Assembly (NCBI RefSeq): GCF_025449335.1 | Contig: NZ_CP104883.1 | Span: forward strand, 3,130,891-3,194,890 | From: Bartonella sp. HY328 | Lineage (GTDB): Bacteria; Pseudomonadota; Alphaproteobacteria; Rhizobiales; Rhizobiaceae | Length of the DNA stretch: 64,000 nucleotides | Reading direction: 5' to 3' | Shown: positions 43,941 through 52,384 of the stretch, one piece after another | How the letters are laid out: each line of letters begins with the position of its first letter | Position numbering within the stretch: the first letter of the stretch is position 1 | Program-made: the position numbers and the translations under genes | Notes under the pieces: generated by a model | What the model was told of the DNA's origin: nothing | Database searches by the model: none | Seen by the model: only the letters and a program-made list of their open reading frames with translations

Positions 43941-45338
43941 ATGGCTGGTTTTTTCAAAAAGGTTTTTTCTTTTGCTGATAAGACAGATGAAGAAAATGCA
44001 GGTCAAGCACCGGCATTAACTCCTTTTGAAGCCCACCAATTGGCATTAAAACAGGCACAAGAGGAAAAAGAAGCTCAAAAAGCTGCAAGTGAACACGTCT
44101 CTCACCATGCCAATGAAGATACCCCAAAAGCGGAAGCCGAAAGCCAAAGCGATTCATCAAGTTCTAAATCTGATACAACACTTGATAAAACCGCAGATAA
44201 TAAGCTTGACGAAACATTTGCAACAATTGCTCAAGATAACATTGTACCCGCAACAATTGATACAAGCCTGCTGGTTGATGAACCAGAGGCAGCAGATATT
44301 GTAAACGCATTTCCGCCACAGGAATTGCCAAAAAAAACGGGGCGCATCAGTGTTGGCGCCGATATTGAAGAAGTTATTGAACCAGAAGTTGTGGTGGTAG
44401 AAGAACCCGTTGCGGTAAAACGCTCATGGTTTGAGCGTTTGCGCAATGGCTTGTCACGCTCATCACGCCAGCTTGGCGATTCAATTGGTGCTATTTTTAC
44501 CAAACGCAAACTTGATGAAGATACATTACAAGACCTTGAAGATGTTTTGATTGCTTCAGATCTTGGGCTTGAAACGGCAATGCGGGTTACCGACTCCCTT
44601 GCTTCTGGCCGCTATGGTAAAGATATTTCTACTGATGAAGTACGCGTGATTATGCGCGATGAAATTGAAAAAGTTTTGGCGCCTGTTGCTAAGCCTTTAG
44701 AGCTTGATCTTTCGCATAAGCCGCATGTTATTTTGGTGGTTGGCGTCAATGGCACAGGTAAAACTACCACTATTGGTAAATTAGCAGCAAAATTATCGCG
44801 CGGTGGTTTAAAAGTAATGTTGGCAGCAGGCGATACGTTTCGCGCTGCAGCAATTGAACAATTACATATTTGGGGCAAACGCACCAATTCACCGGTAGTT
44901 GCAACCAAGCTTGGCGCTGATGCAGCTAGCCTTGCTTTTGAAGCCTATGAAAAGGCAAGGGAAGCAGGCAGTGACGTATTAATCATTGATACAGCAGGGC
45001 GTTTACAAAATAAAACCGAATTAATGGACGAACTTGCCAAAATTGTACGCGTTTTAGGCAAGCATGATGCTGATGCACCGCACACGGTTTTGCAAACCCT
45101 TGACGCTACCACTGGACAAAACGCCCTTAACCAAGTCGAAATTTTCCGCAATGTTGCAGGTGTTAATGGTTTGGTAATGACAAAGCTTGATGGAACAGCG
45201 CGCGGTGGTATTTTGGTTGCTATTGCAGCAAAGCACAAATTACCCGTTTACTTTATTGGCGTTGGCGAAGATATAGATGATCTTGAACCTTTTAAAGCCA
45301 ATGAATTTGCCCAAGCGATTGCCGGAAAGCATGATTAA
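43941..45338 (+). CDS. ftsY: Signal recognition particle receptor FtsY
   Basis: A 465-residue SRP GTPase directing ribosomes to the membrane. The N-terminal acidic A domain (residues about 1-165, rich in Glu, Asp, Ser) is followed by the helical N domain (LDEDTLQDLEDVLIASDLG) and G domain: GVNGTGKTTTIGKLA (G1), DTFRAAAIEQL, DTAGRLQNK (G3), TKLDGTARGG (G4) and VGEDIDDLEPF. AAGGA precedes ATG 43941. Its place after mtaB and before the septation-protein gene is standard for the order. Confidence 0.96.
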   Translation: MAGFFKKVFSFADKTDEENAGQAPALTPFEAHQLALKQAQEEKEAQKAASEHVSHHANEDTPKAEAESQSDSSSSKSDTTLDKTADNKLDETFATIAQDNIVPATIDTSLLVDEPEAADIVNAFPPQELPKKTGRISVGADIEEVIEPEVVVVEEPVAVKRSWFERLRNGLSRSSRQLGDSIGAIFTKRKLDEDTLQDLEDVLIASDLGLETAMRVTDSLASGRYGKDISTDEVRVIMRDEIEKVLAPVAKPLELDLSHKPHVILVVGVNGTGKTTTIGKLAAKLSRGGLKVMLAAGDTFRAAAIEQLHIWGKRTNSPVVATKLGADAASLAFEAYEKAREAGSDVLIIDTAGRLQNKTELMDELAKIVRVLGKHDADAPHTVLQTLDATTGQNALNQVEIFRNVAGVNGLVMTKLDGTARGGILVAIAAKHKLPVYFIGVGEDIDDLEPFKANEFAQAIAGKHD

Positions 45339-45420
45339 GTAAGCATGATTTAAGTAAACATAAATCTCACTTGATTGAACCAAATTTAAATAAAATCCAT
45401 GACCTTAGAAAGCATGATGA

Positions 45421-46086
45421 ATGACAAAATCAATTTTTGAACCAAATCCAGATGATGCGGCGGCGGTAAAAAAGGCGCAAATGTCGCCAATGGGTAAGTT
45501 AATATTGGAAATGGGGCCCTTGGTTTTGTTCTTTTTTGCCAATTATAAAGGGCAATGGCTTATCGACAATATCAGTTTTTTTTCAAGCTTTGATAAGCCA
45601 ATTTTTCCAGCAACAGCTATTTTTATGGTGGCGATTATAGTTGCCCTTATCCTATCATGGATTTTAACCCGTACTATTCCGGTTATGCCCTTGGTATCTG
45701 GTATATTCGTCGTGGTTTTTGGTGCCTTAACTCTTTGGTTGCATAATGACATTTTCATTAAAATGAAGCCAACAATCATTAATACATTATTTGGAATTAT
45801 TTTATTTGGTGGCCTTTTATTTGGTCGCTCTCTGCTCGGCTATGTCTTTGATTCAGCTTTTCGACTAGATGCTGAAGGATGGCGGAAACTTACTTTTCGC
45901 TGGGCATGCTTCTTCATTTTCTTAGCGGTTTTGAATGAAGTTATCTGGCGCAATTTCAGCGATAATTTTTGGGCCAATTTCAAGGTTTGGGGAACGATGC
46001 CCATCACCATCATCTTCCTTATCTTACAAGCGCCACTTTTAGCGCGCCATTCACTTGATCTTAAAGAAAACGAAGAAAAGTCTTAA
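45421..46086 (+). CDS. ispZ: Intracellular septation protein A (YciB family)
   Basis: A 221-residue inner-membrane protein with five or six helices. Family features are LILEMGPLVLFFFANYKG at the start, AIFMVAIIVALILSW, FIKMKPTIINTLFGIILFGG, the conserved AEGWRKLTFRWACFFIFLAVLNEVIWRNFSDNFWANFKVWG, and a short charged tail; the long segment is given only as positions about 150-190 in the protein. Members affect cell-envelope and septum integrity. It lies 82 bp downstream of ftsY; the ribosome site is weak. Confidence 0.9.
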   Translation: MTKSIFEPNPDDAAAVKKAQMSPMGKLILEMGPLVLFFFANYKGQWLIDNISFFSSFDKPIFPATAIFMVAIIVALILSWILTRTIPVMPLVSGIFVVVFGALTLWLHNDIFIKMKPTIINTLFGIILFGGLLFGRSLLGYVFDSAFRLDAEGWRKLTFRWACFFIFLAVLNEVIWRNFSDNFWANFKVWGTMPITIIFLILQAPLLARHSLDLKENEEKS

Positions 46087-46136
46087 GATTATCATATCAA
46101 AACGCATCGATAATTAACGAAATTTTGGAGAAAAAA

Positions 46137-46511
46137 ATGGGTGCTTGGAGTGTAGAGCCTTGGGGAAATGACGAGGCGGCTGATTGGTTTGCCAATTTTT
46201 GGGACGATAAGGATTTTTCGCCCATTATTACGCTGATTGAAAATTTTGATCCAGCTAATGAAGATTATTGCGGGTTTCGCGCCGCTTGCTATTTGCTTGA
46301 AACTTTGGGCCGTCCCTATGTTTGGCCAAGCAATAGGCTAGATGATTTGCGACCACTTTTAACCAAAGCAATCGAAATTTTAGAAAATATGGTCAGCCCG
46401 CCCGATGAAAGCTGGTTTTTCCTTGAGGAATGGGACAATGATCCAGAAATGATTGAAGCCCTTGAACAGCAAATTAAAGCTTTGTCCAAGAACCTCAACC
46501 AACTTAGCTAA
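46137..46511 (+). CDS. DUF4259 domain-containing protein
   Basis: A 124-residue acidic cytoplasmic protein beginning MGAWSVEPWGNDEAADWFA, the hallmark of DUF4259. Internal conserved parts are AACYLLETLGRPYVWP and the SWFFLEEWDNDPEM region. ATG 46137 follows GGAG by 7 nt, preferred over TTG at 46125. Function unknown; members are often neighbours of immunity-like or housekeeping genes without clear context. A bidirectional terminator follows. Confidence 0.75.
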   Translation: MGAWSVEPWGNDEAADWFANFWDDKDFSPIITLIENFDPANEDYCGFRAACYLLETLGRPYVWPSNRLDDLRPLLTKAIEILENMVSPPDESWFFLEEWDNDPEMIEALEQQIKALSKNLNQLS

Positions 46512-46533
46512 AACGCAAAGCTATCAGATTATT

Positions 46534-46564
46534 AAAAAGGTGTGAAATTGCATCACGCCTTTTT
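46534..46564. terminator. Bidirectional terminator between DUF4259 gene and nba operon
   Basis: AAAAAGGTGTGA (46534-46545) pairs with TCACGCCTTTTT (46553-46564) with one wobble; A- and T-tracts flank both sides, so it can stop transcripts of both convergent units. Confidence 0.85.
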
Positions 46565-46583
46565 AATCTTAACATAAAATTTT

Positions 46584-47606
46584 TTAAGCCTTTTGCGATA
46601 GATCCAACGCTACATCGACAATCATATCCTCTTGGCCACCGACCATTTTTCGCTTACCAAGTTCAATTAAAATATCACGAGTATCAACATTATAGCGTTT
46701 TGATGCATTTTCCGCATGACGCAAGAAGCTGGAATAAACACCAGCATACCCAAGTGACAGGCTTTCCCGATCAACCCGCACGGGACGATCTTGCAATGGA
46801 CGAACAAGATCATCAGCCGCATCCATGAGCTTAAATAAATCGACACCTGTTTCAATATTCATGCGGTTTAATACGGCAATAAGTGCTTCAATGGGTGCAT
46901 TGCCCGCCCCTGCTCCCATGCCGGCCAAAGAAGCATCAACGCGCACAGCGCCTGCCTTAATACCTGCAACCGCATTAGCTATGCCAAGGGTTAAATTGTG
47001 ATGGGTATGGACTGCCACTTCCGTTTGCGGCTGTAGGGCTGATCTTAAGGCGTGGACGCGCTTTGCATAATCTTCAGGTAAAAGCGCCCCTGCAGAGTCA
47101 GTCACATAAACACATTCCGCCCCATAACTTTCCATTAATTGAGCTTGCTCTGCAAGTTTTTCTGGCTCCGCCATATGGGACATCATTAAAAACCCAACTG
47201 TATCCATGCCAAGGTCACGCGCTGCCTCAAGATGTTGGCGCGAGACATCCGCCTCGGTGCAATGGGTTGCCACCCGCACTGAACGCGCACCTGCATTATA
47301 AGCAGCTTTTAAATCATGAACCGTGCCAATACCGGGGATCAGCAAGACAGTGACAACAGAATAATCACAAACATCACTAACCGCTTTAATCCAGTCAATA
47401 TCACTATGGGCGCCAAAGCCATAATTGAAGGTTGAACCGCAAAGGCCATCACCATGAGTGATTTCAATCGCATCAACATGGGCATCATTAAGAGCTTTGG
47501 CTATTTCTTGAACCTGCGCAATGCTATATTGATGGCGAATAGAGTGCATACCATCGCGCAGGGTTACATCTTGAATGTAGATTTTATCCTTATTTTTGCG
47601 TGCCAT
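46584..47606 (-). CDS. nbaI: 4-hydroxy-2-oxovalerate aldolase
   Basis: A 340-residue DRE-TIM metallolyase cleaving 4-hydroxy-2-oxovalerate to pyruvate and acetaldehyde. The family motif appears as VTLRDGMHSIRHQYS, with metal-ligand region HTHHNLTLGIANAVAGIKAG and DASLAGMGAGAGNAPIE. The C-terminal helical communication domain (about residues 270-340) that channels acetaldehyde to the partner dehydrogenase is present. Its ATG overlaps the preceding dehydrogenase stop (TAATG). Last gene of the eight-gene 3-hydroxyanthranilate operon; symbol follows the Pseudomonas nba scheme. Confidence 0.93.
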   Translation of the reverse strand: MARKNKDKIYIQDVTLRDGMHSIRHQYSIAQVQEIAKALNDAHVDAIEITHGDGLCGSTFNYGFGAHSDIDWIKAVSDVCDYSVVTVLLIPGIGTVHDLKAAYNAGARSVRVATHCTEADVSRQHLEAARDLGMDTVGFLMMSHMAEPEKLAEQAQLMESYGAECVYVTDSAGALLPEDYAKRVHALRSALQPQTEVAVHTHHNLTLGIANAVAGIKAGAVRVDASLAGMGAGAGNAPIEALIAVLNRMNIETGVDLFKLMDAADDLVRPLQDRPVRVDRESLSLGYAGVYSSFLRHAENASKRYNVDTRDILIELGKRKMVGGQEDMIVDVALDLSQKA

Positions 47607-48556
47607 TAGCGTGCTCCCTGTGCCATTTGTGATAATTTCTTACCGGCCCAATGATCGGCAGTCATCAGCGCTGCGGATGTCATAATGTCAAGATTACCTG
47701 CATAAGCAGGTAAATAATGGGCAGCGCCTTCAACCTCTAACAAAACAGTGGTTTTTAGCCCTGTCGATGGCCCAATGCCGGGAATATTTAACGGGGCATT
47801 ATCACCAATATATTCAAACTGCACTTTTTGTTTTAAACGATAGCCTGGTACATAGGACTGTACAATCTTCACCATATCATTGATGGATTGTTCTATTTTT
47901 TCGGCACTGCCCCCTTGCGACAAAACAAAAACGGTATCTCGCATAATGACCGGCGGCTCTGCAGGATTTAAAATAATAATTGCTTTGCCAATTTCGGCTC
48001 CACCTAATTTTTGAATAGCATTTGAAGTGGTTTCAGTAAATTCATCAATATTAGCTCTTGTACCGGGACCAGCTGATTTTGATGAGATAGAAGCAACGAT
48101 TTCGCCATAGATCACACGGTCAACTGCCCGCTTAATTGCATAGACCATAGGAATCGTTGCCTGCCCGCCGCAGGTCACCATATTCACATTAGCTTCATCA
48201 ATATTTTGATCACCATTAATTGCCGGTATTGTATAAGGGCCAATGGCTGCAGGCGTGAGATCAATAACTTTTTTACCATCTTTTTGTAAAAGTTCATTAT
48301 TATGGATATGCGCCTTGGCTGAGGTTGCATCAAAAACAACTGCAATATCCTTATATTCATCCATAAGCCGCAGCCCATCAATACCATCAGATGAAACGGC
48401 AACGCCCATGCGTTTTGCCCGTGCAAGACCATCAGACGCTGGATCAATGCCGATAAGTGCGCCCATCTCAATATTTTGCCCCATGCGCATAATTTTTATC
48501 ATCAAATCAGTACCAATATTGCCAGATCCAATGATAGCTGCTTTTAATTTAGCCAT
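47606..48556 (-). CDS. nbaJ: Acetaldehyde dehydrogenase (acylating)
   Basis: A 316-residue NAD- and CoA-dependent dehydrogenase converting acetaldehyde to acetyl-CoA. It has the Rossmann motif AAIIGSGNIGTDLM, the catalytic Cys in NMVTCGGQATIPMVYA, and SSKSAGPGTRANIDEFTETT. ATG 48556 has AGGAGGAAAA before it; the frame continues upstream to 48652 without a ribosome site. It forms the aldolase-dehydrogenase channelling pair with the adjacent gene, a standard last step of meta-cleavage pathways. Confidence 0.94.
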   Translation of the reverse strand: MAKLKAAIIGSGNIGTDLMIKIMRMGQNIEMGALIGIDPASDGLARAKRMGVAVSSDGIDGLRLMDEYKDIAVVFDATSAKAHIHNNELLQKDGKKVIDLTPAAIGPYTIPAINGDQNIDEANVNMVTCGGQATIPMVYAIKRAVDRVIYGEIVASISSKSAGPGTRANIDEFTETTSNAIQKLGGAEIGKAIIILNPAEPPVIMRDTVFVLSQGGSAEKIEQSINDMVKIVQSYVPGYRLKQKVQFEYIGDNAPLNIPGIGPSTGLKTTVLLEVEGAAHYLPAYAGNLDIMTSAALMTADHWAGKKLSQMAQGAR

Positions 48557-48692
48557 TTTTCCTCCTAATGAAACCATAGCATTTTTTGCGAAAGCTTGAG
48601 CGGATGAACGCGGAAAAATGCATAAAATATAAGCAAGGGGCGTCTTAGCCAAGCAATTGCTAACTGCCCCATGCCAAGTTTAAGCCTTATGA

Positions 48693-49709
48693 TTAGCTGG
48701 CTGCTTTTAGTTGACCATCGTCCTTAATATTGAAGAAATGTGCGGCATTTTTTCCAAGAATTTTGGCCTTTTGCGGCGCGCTTAGCGCAGATTCGCGTAC
48801 CAAGGCTCCCATTTTTTGTTCACCCAATGGAAATGGATAATCGGTACCAAACATGATATGATCCTCTCCCATTGCCTTAACCAATAGTTCAAGCGCATCT
48901 TGGCTAAAGACAGCGGAATCGACATAAAAACGGTCGATATAGCTTGATGGTAAATTGGGACAATCCTCGCGCACAATATCGCGATGACGCCATGCATTAT
49001 CAATACGGCCAATCAGATAAGGAAAGCTACCGCCGCCATGGGCGAAGCAAATCTTTAAGGATTTTGGCAAACGTTCAAATGCGCCAGAAAGAATAAGCGA
49101 TAGAATAGATAATTGTGTTTCTGCTGGCATAGCGACAAGCCAAGGCAGCATATAACGCGGCATCCGTTCTGCCGCCATCATATCCCAAGGGTGAACCAAT
49201 ACTGCTGCACCAATATCGGCACAGTGATGTAAAAAGGTTTGTATCCCCTTATCGTCAAGGTTTTTAAGCCCGACATGGTTGCCAATTTGAACGCCAAGAT
49301 GACCATTTTCCATGGCACGACTAATTTCTTTGCATGCCATATCAATATTTTGTAACGGCACCTGTGCCAATGTTTTTATACGGCCACTTGATTTTGCAGC
49401 CATATCCAATGCAGCATCATTAAAAATTTCTGCACAAGCAAGGGCGTGTTCGTCTGGACGAGCGTATGCGAAAAGAACTGGCGTTGCACACATCACCTGC
49501 ATGTCTATGCCATCGCGATCCATTTCTTCCAAGCGTTTGCTAACATCCCAACAGGCCGAATAAACAGGGCGAAACGCGCTATCGCCAACCATAACCATTG
49601 CTTGACCATCGCCGAGATGTTTCATCCAAGGCCAATTAGGTGTTCCAAATTTTTCTGCAAGGTTAGGCCAATTTTCAGGAAAAAAGTGGCTGTGAATATC
49701 AATAATCAT
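48693..49709 (-). CDS. nbaD: 2-amino-3-carboxymuconate-6-semialdehyde decarboxylase (ACMSD)
   Basis: A 338-residue amidohydrolase-superfamily zinc enzyme that decarboxylates ACMS to 2-aminomuconate semialdehyde. Metal and catalytic residues can be seen in IDIHSHFFPENW (HxH), VLVHPWDMM, CFAHGGGSFPYLIGR (His) and MFGTDYPFPLGE (Asp). ATG 49709 overlaps the dioxygenase stop codon (TAATG); an upstream in-frame extension into the dioxygenase gene is discounted. Directly follows the dioxygenase making its unstable substrate, which would limit cyclisation to quinolinate. Confidence 0.93.
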   Translation of the reverse strand: MIIDIHSHFFPENWPNLAEKFGTPNWPWMKHLGDGQAMVMVGDSAFRPVYSACWDVSKRLEEMDRDGIDMQVMCATPVLFAYARPDEHALACAEIFNDAALDMAAKSSGRIKTLAQVPLQNIDMACKEISRAMENGHLGVQIGNHVGLKNLDDKGIQTFLHHCADIGAAVLVHPWDMMAAERMPRYMLPWLVAMPAETQLSILSLILSGAFERLPKSLKICFAHGGGSFPYLIGRIDNAWRHRDIVREDCPNLPSSYIDRFYVDSAVFSQDALELLVKAMGEDHIMFGTDYPFPLGEQKMGALVRESALSAPQKAKILGKNAAHFFNIKDDGQLKAAS

Positions 49710-50251
49710 TAGAGTTTTACCCAATCTGCTGGTGGTATTTTCCCTGGATGTTTGGCACCACAATGGGGGCAAATCCGGGCACTTTCATCATTGTAAAAAG
49801 TCTCATAAATAGGTGGGAGATCCTCAACAATGCTCTCAAGATCAATTTCAGCACGGTGCACAAGCCCTTGGCATTCAAAACAATACCATTCTATGGCATC
49901 TAACGCGCCTTCAGGCCGCTCTGGTTCAATGACAAGGCCAATAGATCCCTCTTGCGGCCGCTGTGGAGAATGGCGCACATGGGGAGGCAAAAGAAAAATT
50001 TCCCCCTCACGAATTGGAATGTCATAATGCTCGCCATTATCGACGACTTTTAACAGCATATCGCCTTTAATTTGATAGAAAAATTCCTCAACTGGATCAT
50101 CATGATAATCGGCACGCTGATTAGGTCCGCCAACAATCGTCACCATAAGGCCAGCATCCTTCCAAATTTGCTGGTTGCCAACGGGCGGCTTTAATAAATG
50201 TTGATGCTCATCAATCCATTTTTGAAAATTTAGCGATTGTAATCTTCCCAT
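49709..50251 (-). CDS. nbaC: 3-hydroxyanthranilate 3,4-dioxygenase
   Basis: A 180-residue cupin dioxygenase opening the ring of 3-hydroxyanthranilate to ACMS. Catalytic Fe ligands and substrate Arg lie in NQRADYHDDPVEEFFYQIKG (Arg, His, Glu) and PPHVRHSPQRP (His, Arg). As in bacterial enzymes there is a C-terminal rubredoxin-like second Fe site: CFEC and CPHC. Full length for the bacterial form. In the same operon as all downstream enzymes; the gene start lies 82 bp after nbaF. Confidence 0.96.
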   Translation of the reverse strand: MGRLQSLNFQKWIDEHQHLLKPPVGNQQIWKDAGLMVTIVGGPNQRADYHDDPVEEFFYQIKGDMLLKVVDNGEHYDIPIREGEIFLLPPHVRHSPQRPQEGSIGLVIEPERPEGALDAIEWYCFECQGLVHRAEIDLESIVEDLPPIYETFYNDESARICPHCGAKHPGKIPPADWVKL

Positions 50252-50333
50252 TTTTCTCTCCTCCTTTTTACAAACTGTCTCTTTTCATTCCTACCCGACA
50301 GTTCAAAATTGAAACTCAATTCATCCTCCACTC

Positions 50334-50753
50334 CTATTGGGGATGAAATGCGATTGCTTTAATCTCAATAAGCAATTCCTTATGCGGTAATTCCTTTACC
50401 GCAACGGTTGTTCTTGCCGGCCCTGAATAATCAAAAAACTCCGCATAAACCTCATTATAGGCTTTAAAATCATCCATATTAGTCAAGAACGCACTTACCT
50501 CGACAACATCGCTTAAACTCGCACCGACCGATTTCAATATCTTGTCAATATTTTGAATAACAGCGCGTGTTTGCTGGGTGATATCAAGCTCTAAACCACC
50601 ATCCGCTTTTTTCGTCACACCTTCAAAACTATTATCAGGCCGTCTTGAACTGGTGCCCGACACAAATAAGAAATCGCCAGCCCGTCGCACATGGGGGAAC
50701 CGCCCCATTGGCTTAGCATTTCCTTCAACAACCACTGCTTTTGAATTATCCAT
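50334..50753 (-). CDS. nbaF: 2-aminomuconate deaminase (RidA family)
   Basis: A 139-residue RidA/YjgF-fold protein with GRFPHVRRAGDFLFVSGTSS, RAVIQNIDKILKSVGASL, VVEVSAFLTNMDDF and the ligand-site ARTTVAVKELPHKELLIEI. This subfamily hydrolyses 2-aminomuconate to 4-oxalocrotonate and ammonia. GGAGGAAAAA precedes ATG 50753. General RidA housekeeping function is possible in isolation, but the position among aminomuconate-pathway genes strongly supports the deaminase. Confidence 0.9.
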   Translation of the reverse strand: MDNSKAVVVEGNAKPMGRFPHVRRAGDFLFVSGTSSRRPDNSFEGVTKKADGGLELDITQQTRAVIQNIDKILKSVGASLSDVVEVSAFLTNMDDFKAYNEVYAEFFDYSGPARTTVAVKELPHKELLIEIKAIAFHPQ

Positions 50754-50793
50754 TTTTTCCTCCAAAATTGTCCTTTAAAGACAGCGATCGCTA

Positions 50794-51576
50794 TTAATCC
50801 AGCATGGTAAAACCAGCAGATCCAAGCCCTTGCACCTCTACCGATACATAAAGACCAGGATACATATTGGCGGCAGCGGTGGATGCACCTGCAAGCACTA
50901 AATCACCAGCTTTTAATGGTTCATCAGCCTCATGCGTCAAGCGCACAGCTTCGGTTAGCGCCCGCAAAGGATTACCTAAAATAGCAGCACTTGACCCCAT
51001 TTCGACAGGTCGCCCATTAAAGCGCATAATCATACCAAGATTTTCAACATTACGCGGTAATTGCGGATGACCAAACATTACACCCGATGATGATGAATTA
51101 TCGGCAATCACATCAGCAAGGCGAAATTGAAAATTTTCATAACGGCTATCAATAATTTCAATCGCTGGCATGATAGCTTCAATGGCGTTAACAATATCTG
51201 GCCCCGTTGCACCTTTTGGTAAATCACGCTTTAGTAAAAAAGCGATTTCAGGTTCGGCACGCGGATGAATAAATTTTTGTCGCGAAACAAAACCACCCTC
51301 ATTGATAAGCATCTCATCAGTTAAACGCCCCCAGATAACTTCATCAACATTAACCTGACGCATCTTGGCAATACTGGTAAGCCCCATCTTAACCCCAATG
51401 CGTTTTTCACCGCGCTTGTAGCGCTCTTGCATTGAAAGCTTTTGTATTGCAAGTGCTTCTGCCTTATTGAGGCTAGCAACTTCATCGGTTAATTGTGCAA
51501 TGGCCTTAACATTTTTTTGCGCATCATCAAGGCGTTTTGCAAAAAGCTCAAGCTTTTCTTGACCCAAATTAATCAT
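50794..51576 (-). CDS. nbaG: 4-oxalocrotonate decarboxylase
   Basis: A 260-residue FAH-fold enzyme, Mg-dependent, converting 4-oxalocrotonate (2-oxo-3-hexenedioate) to 2-oxopent-4-enoate and CO2. It resembles DmpH-type decarboxylases in GVKMGLTSIAKMRQ, FIHPRAEPEIAFLLKRDL and EIIDSRYENFQFRLADVIADN, which separates it from the hydratase paralogue next door. ATG 51576 overlaps the hydratase stop (ATGA). The decarboxylase and hydratase usually form a complex. Confidence 0.9.
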   Translation of the reverse strand: MINLGQEKLELFAKRLDDAQKNVKAIAQLTDEVASLNKAEALAIQKLSMQERYKRGEKRIGVKMGLTSIAKMRQVNVDEVIWGRLTDEMLINEGGFVSRQKFIHPRAEPEIAFLLKRDLPKGATGPDIVNAIEAIMPAIEIIDSRYENFQFRLADVIADNSSSSGVMFGHPQLPRNVENLGMIMRFNGRPVEMGSSAAILGNPLRALTEAVRLTHEADEPLKAGDLVLAGASTAAANMYPGLYVSVEVQGLGSAGFTMLD

Positions 51577-52376
51577 TGTGCAAACCCCACATTTACGCCG
51601 CCAAGACCTTCAATTTTGACTTCAAAATAATCACCATCCTTCACACCCACCATAGGGCCTAAAGCACCTGATAAAATGACTTCTCCCGCTTGAAGCGGCT
51701 GGCCATTGGCGGCCATGCGTTTTGCCAACCACAAAGTGCTATTAATTGGTGAGCCAAGACAAGCTGCACCAATGCCGGTAGAAACTGGTTCACCACGAAG
51801 GCTCATTTGCATTCCGCAATTGATGAGGTCACAATCTTGCAAACGCATCGGGCGTTGGCCAAGAACGAATAAGCCACTTGAGGCATTATCGGCAATTGTA
51901 TCGGTAATACGGATATCCCAATTTTCAATGCGACTTGCAACAATCTCAATAGCTGGCACGACAAAATCAATGGCGCTTAAAATATCAGCAATGGTGAGAC
52001 GCGGATTATCAAGAGCCGTTTTTAGCACAAAAGCAATTTCGGCCTCGACCTTGGGTTGCATGATCTTGCTAAGATTGACGCTATCACCATGTGCAACATC
52101 CATTTCATCGAGTAAAATACCATAATCTGGGCAATCGACCCCTAATTGCTTTTGTACCACCAGCGAGGTAAGCCCGATTTTACGGCCAACAATACGCGCA
52201 CCGGCTTTAACCGCACGGTCGATATTGATTTTTTGAACCGCATAGGCCGCCTGTTGATTTTGCCCTGAAATAAGGTCACGCACTGGCTTAATTGGCTTTC
52301 CAGTTTGTGCAGCTTCATGCAACAGATTGGCAGCCTCGTTAATTTTTTGTTGCTGTAATTCGTCAAATTGAAACAT
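51573..52376 (-). CDS. nbaH: 2-oxopent-4-enoate (2-keto-4-pentenoate) hydratase
   Basis: A 267-residue FAH-fold hydratase making 4-hydroxy-2-oxovalerate. It matches MhpD-type hydratases in GRKIGLTSLVVQKQLGVDCP, MQPKVEAEIAFVL, VASRIENWDIRITDTIADN and ILSGALGPMVGVKDGD. ATG 52376 has AAGGTGGATC before it, preferred over the upstream in-frame ATG at 52400 that overlaps the dehydrogenase gene. Follows nbaE by 8 bp. Confidence 0.9.
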   Translation of the reverse strand: MFQFDELQQQKINEAANLLHEAAQTGKPIKPVRDLISGQNQQAAYAVQKINIDRAVKAGARIVGRKIGLTSLVVQKQLGVDCPDYGILLDEMDVAHGDSVNLSKIMQPKVEAEIAFVLKTALDNPRLTIADILSAIDFVVPAIEIVASRIENWDIRITDTIADNASSGLFVLGQRPMRLQDCDLINCGMQMSLRGEPVSTGIGAACLGSPINSTLWLAKRMAANGQPLQAGEVILSGALGPMVGVKDGDYFEVKIEGLGGVNVGFAQ

Positions 52377-52384
52377 GATCCACC

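Noticed and set aside
49710..49772. N-terminal extension of ACMSD into the dioxygenase gene
   Set aside because: The family starts at the IDIHSHFF motif and ATG 49709 overlaps the previous stop in the usual TAATG way.
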